Source of the DNA: Himantopus leucocephalus
Lineage: Eukaryota > Chordata > Aves > Charadriiformes > Recurvirostridae
Direction: 5' to 3'
Assembly: GCA_003993805.1 (NCBI GenBank)
Contig: RSEF01000020.1
Location: 2,050,417-2,114,416 of the forward strand
Length of the DNA stretch: 64,000 nucleotides
A program made the position numbers and the translations under genes. The notes under the pieces were generated by a model. That model was given only the letters and a program-made list of their open reading frames with translations, ran no database searches and was not told the origin of the DNA. Of this stretch, positions 45,301-57,300 are shown piece after piece (within the stretch, counting starts at the first letter, position 1; each line of letters begins with the position of its first letter).

Positions 45301-48300
45301 CCATTAAAGCAGGGATCTGGGTCCAAAAACCTGGAGGCAGGGGCCAGCCCCTCCACCCCTTTTCAGTAACAGCGCTGCACTGGAGAATCAATGCACCAGG
45401 CATCCCTGCAGGGCCTGGAGAATCAATGCACCAGGCATCCCTGCAGGGCCTGGACAGGTCCCTTCTGTTGCTAATAAAGGCACTGCTGGAGTGGAGAGGG
45501 AAGAAGAGATGTCCAAGAACAGCCACATGGTTTTGGAACAAGATGTCAAGCAGAACCATGCGTTCACATGAAGCTGTCAGATGCGCTCAGGTGGCCAAAG
45601 CCACAGAGGCAAACCTGCTTGCAATGCCCAGCACCACCTGCAGAGAAATGCCCCAAAATAACATTTATTCAAATCAGCCTCTGCTTAAGAAATTCTGCTG
45701 TCTCAAAATCCCCTAAATGATTACAACCATTTTTAATCCTGATTGGGAAAGTGGAAGAGAGCATGAAGGAGAGGTTTTTAAGTGTTTAAGTGCTGTCACA
45801 TGTGGAAGAACTGGTGATACCTGGAGTTTGCTGGGCTCCAAGCGCAAGGATGGCTGCAGTGCCACTGCCCAGGGGAAGTCAAACCATGGCCGCATAACCC
45901 TGCCCCCCAGCTGACACTGCTCACAGGGCAAAGGGGCAAAACCACCCCAAGGTAAAATCAAAGGAGAGCATGGGAAGTGTCCAAAATGCCACGCGAAGAA
46001 CAAGTGTAATAATTTCAGTAAAATCTTACTACAGCTTTTCCCCCAAACATTAAAGGCAGACTTCTGTGTCTCTCTGCTGGGCTTCCACTCAGTGTACTTT
46101 AATAACAGGCAGTGATTCAAATCATGAAAATATTTTGGTGCGAGACGTCATCGCAGACCCGCAGCAGTGGGACTGCAGACCCCTCTGTTTAGCTAATTGC
46201 ATCAGGCGCCTTCTTAAGCAATGGAAACGGGCAGTTTTAGGATGTGATTTGACTCATCTATTTTAAACACCTACTGCAGGAGCTGATTAAGGCAGGGCTC
46301 TGGCGCACTGTCCTGGCACTGCAGACAGTTTTTAAAGTGGATAAAAAAAAAACCAACCAACTATGTCCCCTGAGACACAATACAGATAATCAGCAAAACC
46401 ACAGCCTCTTTTTCTGCTGACTCCACTCCATGAAGCTTTGTTGATCCCATCTCTGAGCAGCTTCCATGCATCCAACCACAGCTCTGCTAGATAGAGTGAC
46501 TGGGGTTTGAAGCACAAATTTAAATTGGAAAAATGTCTTGCTCCTTCTTAATTTTTCTATGTATTTCTGAAAGGTGCCTGGAGCCTGCAGAGCTGCTGCT
46601 GCTACACTGCTACAAGAGACTTGGCACCACAGCATCCACAGCATTGCCTGTTAGACCCATGCCCCAAAGTAATAACTGCAGCCACTGGTTCCCATCCAAG
46701 AGATGGGTAAAATCCACAAGAGAGGGGATGTGGACATGAGATGATAACAAAATACACAGTGAGACACCTAATACATACCTTACCCAGGTGTTTGCATCTG
46801 TCCCCAGTGAGAAGCTGGGACTGGGACTGGTTTTACCAGGAAGAAGGGGCCAACCCACTGCCCAGATCCCCACCTCGGCTTTAGCGAGCAGGTGTCCAAG
46901 TGACAAAGAGCTACTATCAACACCAACCCTATGGCTTCTAAGGAGAGGCCAGAGATTAATAACAACTCTATCTTGTCTGCTTGCTGCTTACGTTAACTGA
47001 TGAATCACTAAAACACTGAACAATTAAACATTGAACCAATCACCAAGATCTTGTGGCACAAATCAACCCTCTGGGAGTTGTCCAGTGGAAGATCTGCTCC
47101 CTTCCCAATGCAGCCTGCTCTGTCAACAACCCTGCATGTCCACCTCTTTCCACGCTCTGCATCCTGCAGCAACCCCTGGGGCACAGTTAGGGGCAGGACA
47201 GAGAGCAGCAAGCAAATAGTAGGACTGGTGGTGCCATTTTCATGCTACCAGAAGCTACTTCATACCAGAAACCAGGAGGAGCTCACGTAGAGAATCTCCA
47301 TGTCAAATCCCAACCCATTCTGCAGGGCTGCAACAGAGCAGCAGGCTTCCCCCTGCTCCTCTCTCTGCCATCCCCTCTCCCACTCCAAGAGAAGAGCCAT
47401 CCTCTGCCTCTAAAGCACTCATCCTGAGACTCTCCACATTCCCACATAGCTGTATTTTGACTGTGCTCAAACCACTGATTAACTGTAATTAAGCTTGAAC
47501 TGATGATGAAGGATCTTGTCATCATTATGCTGTTGGGACTTTGTGAGAATGCGCCTGGAATTTATGCAAGAAAACAGCAATCAGCTTCAGCAAAGCAGAT
47601 GGGAATTCTTTTATTTTTATCATTTATCATGTTGGGAACCTCTGCTGCCATCACAGAAAATCAGTTCTGTTTTACCTCAAACCAGGACAGGTTTCCAAAC
47701 CTCTCCAGTGTGATCCAGAGTGTTTCAGTCACTCTCCATCATTCAAAGACTGGCAGACACTGCAGCTCCGAGTCTCTGACTAAAGAGAGGGGAGGAAAGT
47801 TCAGACAAGTCCCTTCTTCCACAAAACCAGAGGCGTGTGGTTATTTCCACTGGGAGTTTTTTAAAAACCACCAGGTCAGCACTCCCACCTCTTTCACTTG
47901 TAGCTCAAGGTCAAAGCCACAGGCTCTGGGCAGTCTGTACCCAATTCCTGCCACCACCATCTGACCACTCTCATGCCAAGGAGGATTTGCCATAACTTTG
48001 TACATTTTCCAGACGGATGCAGGACAGAAAGACATGCAAGGTCCACGCGACACTTCCCTGGGCAGGTTTCATAGTCTCCTGCAAAGAGCAGTAGGCACGC
48101 AACCTATGCAACGCTACAACATTCAGTCCAAAACCCTTTGTAACCAACTCTCCAATAAGTTGTCCCCGTGAGACCATGGGATCTGCTGCCATCCCACCTG
48201 GCTGCGCTGCAGATGGATGCATGGCTGCTCAGAGAGCAAACTGCACTGTGCACCTCCCAAGATGCTTCTGCAGCGATGGAACTTTTTCATCTCTTCAAAA

Positions 48301-51300
48301 ACATTTATCTCTTCTCACCCAGATCTTTCAGTGGATGAAATGCTCTTTTCCAGGAAGATGAATCTTTCTGTTCTGCAACAGTGCCAGAGCTGGCATAGAG
48401 CTTTCCGACAAATTAACAGTGGACCTAGCTGTTGTATCAAATTGCAATAAAGAACTGAATTCGGTTTCAACATCATTTTTTAAATGCCAAGGAATTAGAG
48501 CAAGGAGGTATTTTAAAGCCAAAATGGAACAATTTTCAGAAATGCAAAACAAAAAAAAAGCCTCATGAGGAAACAAAATCTGAACCAAACCCAACAGAGG
48601 TGCCTGATACGCAGGCATCCCACCTGAGCACCAGGCAGATGGGAAGTGGAGCGAAGATTGGATGGGAAGGATGGGGAGAAGAGGAGAGTGTGGTGCCGTG
48701 GGCTCTCTGGAAGAAGAACAAGCAACGCACGACACCTCTGAAATACTCATCTTCTCAGATGTCAGCTTTGGGACCCAGGGGAGTAGCTGCAGGTTCGCAG
48801 TGATGGGTGAGAGTCAGGACGTGTCTGGGCAGCGCTCCGTTACCCAGACACGGAGAGTGCCTGGGTATAAAGGTCTGTGTTACTGTCTCTCCTTAGGTCA
48901 GGCTGGTACTGACAAAGAGACACAAGTTTTGGCCTAGACCTGATGAACACAGCACCCTTGTGGTCAAATCCACCCACTGGATTTAGGGTGAAACCTTCCC
49001 ATCATCAGAAAAGCTATGGGACATGAAAGAAGCATGCCAGATATGTTTGTAGAGCTTGTAGTTGCTTTCCAGCTTTGCAATACTTTGAGTATTACCTCAC
49101 GTAATAACTCTTGAATCTGGCAGTAAATTTCAGCCAGCTCTCAAAAATATTAAGTTCCTGCAAGTGCAAGGCAAGCAGACGGCCCGGAGGAGAGGGGCTG
49201 TCCAGACCCCCGGTCGAAGGGACAGCAGGGCACCAGCCCAGCCCTTACAAGAGACCAGAGATTGTGCAAAGGAGCAAACCCCCCTGCACACCCCAAAACC
49301 AAATTCCAGAAAGTCCGGCTCTACACACAGAGCCACAGAGACCTCTACGAGGTCCAGCATGCTGGAGACTGCTTGATTTCTGTAACCTGCTGCTATGCAG
49401 TGGGCAAGCAGTCCCTGGGCAGCCCCTGGGGACAGGTGGAGTCATGCCTCCCTAGATACAGGCCTGTCTCTCCAAGTCCCTCGTCCCAGCAGGCATGGGG
49501 CTCTGGGTCAGGATCAGAACACTCTGGCAGATACAGCATTGCCCACATTGTTTGCAAGGGGCAGGATACCTCTTACCAGACAATAAGCTGAGCACCAGGC
49601 TCAACCTCTCTAGGAAGTCCCACCTCTTCCTCCTCCATGAGCTGGGGATGAAGCTGAAGAAATCATGTATAGTTCCCTGCTGCCACCTCCCACGTCCCAT
49701 TCCGCTCCCACCTGCTCACACTGAAGCTGTCCTATGCATTGATACTGTGCACATGTGCATGGACCACCTGCAAGGGTCACAGGGCTGGACTTTCCCTTCT
49801 GCTCTTGCAGAAATGAGGGCATCCTCACAGGGCTGGAGGGACAACGTCTCCTATGTTTGCTTCAAGTCTCTGAACACAAGAATTTGGAAACCAGCTCCAT
49901 CTGCAGGGTCCCTTCTGCTCTTCATGGGGGAAGGAGATCAAAGACCCAATGGTCATGTCCTGCTAACAGATGTCATCAGCTCAATGCTGCAACTGCCATG
50001 TTGTCACAGCTACCACATTGTCATTACGGGTAACGAGTTATAGACAGCACCGCTGCAGCTAGGGTCACGCATGGCTCTCGGAGACAGCCAGCTTGCACGG
50101 GGCCCTTAGGCCAGTCCTGCTTATCTGCTCTGGACAGATGGAAGAAGGGGGCGGACTAGATGACCTTTAAAGGTCCCTTCCAACTCAAACTATTCTATGA
50201 GTCTAAGAAGCCCGACCTGAAAGTGATGGTAAACCAGGAGATCTCCCCTGTTCAGTTAAGGGCACAGTTAAAAATCTCCGCTTTGCTGCAACCTGTATTT
50301 CCCAGCAGCACTGTATGGGGGGGTGACTCCAAGGTCACCCCAAAATGGAGCGAGAGGAAAAGGAGCATTTTTAGAGGAAAAGGAATGCCTCACTGCTGAC
50401 TCCCTGGCATCACACCCCAAAGAGACAGAGGTATTTTCAAGAGACACCTCCTGCTGCCCACATCCAACAAGCCTAACCGGCAGGGACAGGGAGCAACAGG
50501 CAGCCAGGCTTAAAAGAAAGCAGCACCAGGGGCTGCACACCAGCCTGCTTCTCTGCCCCATTACTAAAGTGGGAGCATTCGCTATAACCACCACCTCGAC
50601 ACTCAGCCAGAGTCAAGGACTGGACTCCCCCAGTCCTGGGGGCGTGATGTGGGGACTTGCAGCTAGGGACCACTGGGTATCCGCTGTCAGTGGCTCAGTG
50701 GCATTCGGTAGCTGTTGGCAACTCAGCGTGGCACAGGCCCTCCGTGCCGCTGCCCTGGCTCCCTGAAATGCCTGCGACCAGCGTGTGCAACTAAGGCTGC
50801 TCCAAGTTTACCTCGCCCTGGTGGGGGCCTGCTCAGACACCGCTCTGGCCAAGGGCATCAGAGAGGTGCAGGAGATGCTTGCTGAGATACTAGGGACATG
50901 AGGCAGAGCTGAACCTGCCACCTGAGACCAGGAGAAAGCTACAGCCGCCTTCTCCCCCAGCAGCACTCCTCCATTTGAGCAGGCAGCCCCCAGACATGCA
51001 AATTTTCAAGGGCCAGTTTCTCCCAGGGACAAAACATGTTCATTCACAGTGGCCAGCAGGGCAGAGGGACCACAGCAGTATCTGAAAGACTGGGATGAGA
51101 AACCCAGCCGAGCCCAGACTCCTTTAGATAGCACCAGTCAAGAGGAGACCAGGGCTGAGTGCAATTACTTCTCCTGTTCTTTGGGGGTTTCTTTTTTTAA
51201 AAGTAGCTGGCCTAAATTCACAGTTACACTCATAAGGCCCACTTCTGGTGGAAAGCAGCTCTTATGTAAGTGAAAAGCAGTTCCCTGTGTCAGCAATGGC

Positions 51301-54300
51301 AAAGTCTGCGACTTTGCACAGTCTGTGCATCGTCCTCGCACCACCACATGCTCCTCCTGCAGACACACAACCTGCTCTAGAGAGCTGTATATTTCTGGAA
51401 TACATTTTTCAAACTAACGTTAATGTAATTTTAAATGGATAGTTGCTTTTACAGAGCTACAGTAAATCTGATAACAACTGTTCTCAAAATGTCTGGCTTC
51501 TCTCTTCACCAATGCTCGTAGCTAATGTTCAATGGGTTTTAACATCAGTGTGTTACAAGAAGTAGGTTTATCTCACCCTGACTATTTATCGCACCCGCCT
51601 ACAAACATCCTCCATCTACAGTTAAGCAGTTTTATATTCTCCTTCGTCTCCTCTCCTCTGTGCCACCACAGTACTTACTCTGAATGACGCCTGTCAATGC
51701 CACTGAACAACTCCCACAGCTCCTCCGAGCTCAGGATCCCATCAGCGAAATAGTTCTTGAACTCCTCAAAAGACAGCTTCCCATCATCTGCATTTAAATA
51801 AAAGGGAAGAATAATTATATATCTGCAGAAAGAAGCATACAGGCCCCAGCGATCCTCCCAGCAGCCTCTCTACCAGGAGCGTGGGATGGTTGGGCGTGTT
51901 GTGCATAATAATTAGAGCAGATATCTCATTGAAAGCATGTCCCACCAGTCCCCATCAAAAACCCAAGAGCGCTGGCAAGCGGGGCCACTGCTGCTAGAGT
52001 TTCAGGTGGGAATTTCAGCCCCTTCCAAAAGGCCCCTCTGCAACGTTTTCAGAAACACACGCAGACACTCTCTGCACTTACATGACTGTCCAAGTACAGA
52101 GTCCATTACAAACAGCACAGTGAGGACAGCATCAGGTTTTTATGGAAAGAAAACTTCTCTATTGACTCAAGAGCTTTTTCCTTCATCTCTGTGGAGGACT
52201 TCAGCTCCTGGGCTGCATTTTGATGTGCAACAAAAGCGGTTCCTGGAGCCTGCAAACTACCGTGAAGAAGAAGAGCCCAAGAGGGGCTAGGAAGGCTCAG
52301 AGAAACCACTTGTGATTTTGGACTTCTTGGTTTATGGGTGCCAGATTAAAAACTGGGTAGCAGAGCCTAACTCTTAAATGCCAGGGGCTCCAGTGGGCAT
52401 CCAGGAACAGGGCCACCTGTAAAACCCTGGACTGAGAGCAGAGACAGAATCAACCCTGCAAGGGACAGAGCAGAAGCCTGATGGCCCCTGGGCAGCCTTG
52501 CTGCACAGCTTGCTTTGCCTTCCCTTCTCACTGCTAGCAGCGCAGAGGAGAGATCGCGTGCATGCAGGCAGGAGAAGGGCTTGGAAGGGGATCTGTCTTC
52601 TGTGGCGCATGGACGGTGAATTAGGGGAGCCTACTTTCCCAGCCCCTGGCCAGACCCTTTGCTCCAGCACCTTTTCCTCCAGGTGAAGCAGAAAAGCATT
52701 TTTCTTGCAGCCAGAGAGCTGCTTGCCCTTATCCTCCTTCACTCTTTCAGCCAAACCTCCCAGCAGGGACAGGCTGTGCTGCTTCGCCCAGACCCAGGCA
52801 GGGAGTGGAAGGCAACAGCAGGAACAAAGCACTCACCGTTCTTGTCCGCTCGTCGGAAAATCTGCAAGAGAAAATACAAGAGGGTTTAGTGAGGGAATAG
52901 GGAGAGCAGTGTGGCTGAATGGCAAGCCAGGTGGCACTCAGCACTGCCACCACAGGAAAACCCTCCTGGAACCCAGGGAGCAGTGGAGAAGTCCCGGCTG
53001 CCAGGGTTGTACAGGCCAGCGTTGCACAGGCTGCTCCAGGGAAATTCCCCTTTGCAAACAATTAAAAGCATTTCTCGCCTCCAATGCGCAAAGCTCTCGG
53101 TACAGCCGCCACTGCCGCAGCGAGTCCAGCACTCATGCCGAGCATCTTTTAGAGAACACAGAGGGAAACAAAGTAGAAAGGCCTTCCTTGTGATGGAAAG
53201 TGTTTAATTTTTCAGACCCTATAAACGAAAGAACATTAAGCACAAAACTACTCTATAACAGGAGTACTTTGTGCATCACTGCTGACACTTCAACCGTCTG
53301 CAGCAAGGAGCAGCTCTTGTCCTGTACTTTGTAATCACCCTTCACAACAATCCTTCCTGCGACACCTCGACATGCACACACACTGTAATTAATAATTAAT
53401 GAATTAATTAATCTGTAACTAATTCTGCCACAGAGCACAGTTGGAGAGCTGCTCCAATTCAGGGTCTCAACCCAGGCTCCCAACCACATGGCTTCTGCCC
53501 GTGACCCAGAAGAAAGCTGGGGCTTCTTATCCCTGCCTGGCTCCTCTTTCACCAATAATTATCAGAAGGTCTGGGGCTGACTCGTGTGAGGAACAGCATC
53601 ATTTCTGAAGCCTGGGAATACCTTGCCAGACCAAACAGTACGAGGTTTTGGCCAGCACATCCTAACAGAGCAAACAACAGAAAGTTGTGTGTGTGGTAAC
53701 TTTCTTGATGAAGAAATCTGAAGGTCTGAAGAAAGACCAGGAATGAAAAAGGACAGGAAAAGGGGAAAGCGGTCTTTGTTATATTCTTTTCCACACACCT
53801 GCAAAGTGGAGACCGCCGATAAAACCGCCCCCGGACAAGCTCTGTTCCCTGCCGCAGGAAGATGCATTGCTGCCAGCTGCCCCCTCCACCCCCAGCTCTC
53901 TTCTGCACCGCTCCCCGACAGCTTTGCTGAACGTTTTGAGGGCACAAGCTCACATCTAGCCACTGAAGTGTCCCTGAAAAATTGCTTTCAGGTAAAGAAA
54001 CAGCTGCCCAGAGAAACCTCCACTGCTCACTCCTGAGGAAGCCGCTGGCTTGCAACTGGGCAGAGGCTTTTCTGATGCTGGTCCCAGCAGGCAGCTCCCT
54101 GGTCCTTCCCCACGACTGAAAGCAGGAGCGGGGACATCTCCTTAGAGGATGCTCTTCTGAGCCAGGGAAGCTCCTCCCGACCTGAGCCACTGCAGGGAAC
54201 GGAGGCTGCCCTGAGCCGACCAGTGTTAGGTAACCGTCCCTCTGGGACTTGGGCTTCCAGCCGGCCAGGCTGCTTCCCTTGCAGGAAAGCAGGGCAAGCA

Positions 54301-57300
54301 CTCTCCAAATGCCCCGCAGGAGTCACTGGATGCGCTTTGGATCTTTACCTCTACCAGCTGAGACAGGAACCCACAGCTCCCACATGCTGGGGATTTCTCT
54401 GGGTTTTAAAGCAAAACTTTCTCCGGGCTAAAGGACATAAATAAGTGTNTTCGCTTGCATATCACGGGTCTCATGGCCGCAGGGTCACACATGCCAGGGC
54501 TCCCTGGCTGCAGGGGCAGCTCTGTCTGCAGGCAGGAGCAGCACCAGCAGGTCCCACCTGCCTGTGCCACCCTGCTGCCTCCCTGCCTTGGGCATGTCAC
54601 TTTCCATCAAGGCGGAGCTCTCCATCATCAGAGGGACACAGGGCTCATGCAACAACATCTCTATGGCTCCAAATGTCACTAAGGCCAGCTAGCTCATCCC
54701 AAAGACAGTCAAGTGTCACCCAGGCTCTTAACAAATGCAGAATTAAGTGAGGTCAAATGTTTCCCACTCCCAGGCTGGCCTTGCTCAGCAGTCTGTCTGC
54801 GGGCTAAGAGGGAGAACACAGTTTTGGGGAGGGATCCCATGGGCCTGAGAAGGTCTCTACTCCAGGGTGAGCCTACCCTGGGTTCAGCATGAACCTCAGC
54901 AAACACAGCTGATGCTTCTCCCTCGCGCATGGGAACCTCTGCTCCAGCAGTGCATTACAAAAGCACTGCCAAAGCACACATGGCAACTGCCTGAAGCTCA
55001 ACACAAATAAGTGTGGCGCAAGTAGCTGAGCTGCAAGAGCTCTGAGAAGTGAGGCCACATCTGGTCCACATCCCCTGGGGATGGTGGGGCTCTTCCCCGC
55101 CTCCAGCGAGCCCATGCTTGGCCAATCCCGGCTGCATAGGGGTGCCTCACTGAGCACTGCACGCTCCGGAAAATACTGATGGCTCCTGTGCACAAGGCAG
55201 GATCCAACTCCAGCCAAGCCAAAATAGCACACAGCCGGTTCCACGCTCCATGGGGCGACCCCCAGCCGCCCCAGGGTGCAGGCACATGCACTGCAATGGC
55301 AGGTAAGCGCTGCTCCCGGTGCAAGAGCCAGGTGCAGACAGCAGCCCTGGGACAAAGCCAGGGAAAAGTGATGCAAAGTCAGGCTGGGAGTGGGATCAGG
55401 GCTGCATCGGCTGCTGACAGGCAACCCCTGGCTTGCACTCGGCGGGGCTGGCAGTCTCAGAAACACAGGGACACTGCCTCAAGCCCCAGACATTTCCCTT
55501 AGCCCCTGGCTCCTGGGCTTGGGTCCAAGCAGCCGCAGCCCCGCTCGGTGCCTGCAGCAGCAGACACACTGGGACTGATGGAAGAAGCACTGAACCAGCA
55601 TGTATTTGGGGATGAACCCCTCACACCCAGGGAAGGAGGGACATTATAGGGCTTCTCCCTGCCTGCAGCACTGGAAGCAACTGTGGCTGCTGGACACACA
55701 GCCAGGGACACACTGACTGTTGGGGAGGTGACAGCTGCCCTGGGGACACTGTGCTCATTGACCCACCGCAGGCTACTGCGGGCTGCAGCCAGGTGCTGGC
55801 AATAAACACCAGGTGGTCTGAGTGGCTTTTCTGAATCTGTCGTACAAAGAGAGGGGAGTAAGCAAGCCCTGAGAACCAGCCTGGGGAACGAATCTCCCAG
55901 AGGCTTGAGATGTCTGCACAGAGAAACAATTACGATGACAGCACTGCAGTTAGTACCACGCCTGCAGTGAAGCATCTCAGGCAAAGCCCTCCTCCTCCTC
56001 ACCTCTCCTGAAGGCAGGTGATCTGGCAGGAAGGGAGATGGCAACTCCGGTCCCAGGGGAAGCACCAGCTACCACCTGGGATTTGTGGTGGGCAGCCCTC
56101 CCTTCCCGCTGCCTGAGGGGCAGCCCGGGATCCTGCCCCACTGAGGCAGGGAGCAGCTCACCCTGCCAAGCCTGGGGGGGCAGCTGGAGACCAGCCAAAT
56201 GCCCGGACCCAAAACCGGAGACATTAAACTCACCCTGCCAAGTTCCGGACTCGAGGCGGGAGCAAAGGGAGCCATGGGGAAGAGGAAGAGAGCCACAGGA
56301 AAGAGGAAGGGAAGCCGCCAGAACCTGGAAAGCAGCTGCTAGCGCTGTTAACACTTCCCATTATAATTGCTTTAATGATGCCCAGAGGGATAAATGTGGG
56401 ACTCAGTGAGTGCCCTGAGGAGCTGAGCTGAAACACAGCTGTCACCACCAACCCCCCTCCAGCCCATCTTCCATCAGCCAAGTAATTAGTGCGGTTAACG
56501 ATTCTGGCTGGAGAGCCCTGCAGCCTGAAATCCCCCCCACGGCAGGAGAGAAACCCTGACCCCCAGCTGGAAGCACCACCGAAGTAAAGGGAGCTGCGCT
56601 TTCCAACTGCTCCCTGGTGATACCAGGAGGTCTCCCAGACAGAGGACTGGACCAGGCATGGCATTCACCTTCCTAAAGTGCTGCCCGAGATCTCCTGCTC
56701 CCCACCTCTGGGATTAACTGGGACACAGGGGGTGGCACCACCCAGAACAGAATGGAGATGACAGCTGGCACTGTCCTGGGCTGTTCAGATGCTGGAGCAC
56801 CACACCAACCCTTGCCCTTAACCCTTGCTTGCTTTCTCCTCCCCAGTCCCTGCGGCAGGGCAGGGACAGCACCTCTGCTCACACATCTCCTTGGCTCTTA
56901 GGCAGGGCAACTTAGACCCCAGTGGTGCTGGACACAGCAGAATGCAAGGGCTGGTGGCCCACAAGGAAGATTCAGCTGCTGCCCACCCAACCCAGGCACC
57001 CTGCAGCTCACAAGAGGGCCAGGAGCAAGCGACCTGAGCACCTCTGATGTGCTCCAGCAGCAGAGGTGGCCTCTGACCCAGCCTGTGCCACTTGCCCTGG
57101 GAGATGGCATGCCCTGCTTGGTGCCACAGGGGGAGAGGTGCTGCCTCTCTGAGCCCCAGCCCCACAGCACACAGGTCCACCCTTGGGACAGGAGCACCCT
57201 TGCCACGGGGCTTGAGGGGACATGGCACGATGGGAGGCATCACACCAGGACCTATCTTGTGAAAACAAAGACGACCACTATCTGCATCTTCAACTCCCCC

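Larger units (their letters stand above)
44628..51678 (-). other. NECAB3: NECAB3 intron 3 (7 kb)
   Basis: Contains a 35-base tandem duplication at 45381-45450 and a short CR1 tail near 50.14-50.20 kb. No other gene is supported. Confidence 0.7.

Noticed and set aside
44925..45716. 263-codon plus-strand open frame in NECAB3 intron 3
   Set aside because: It includes the exact 35-base tandem duplication and shows no family similarity.
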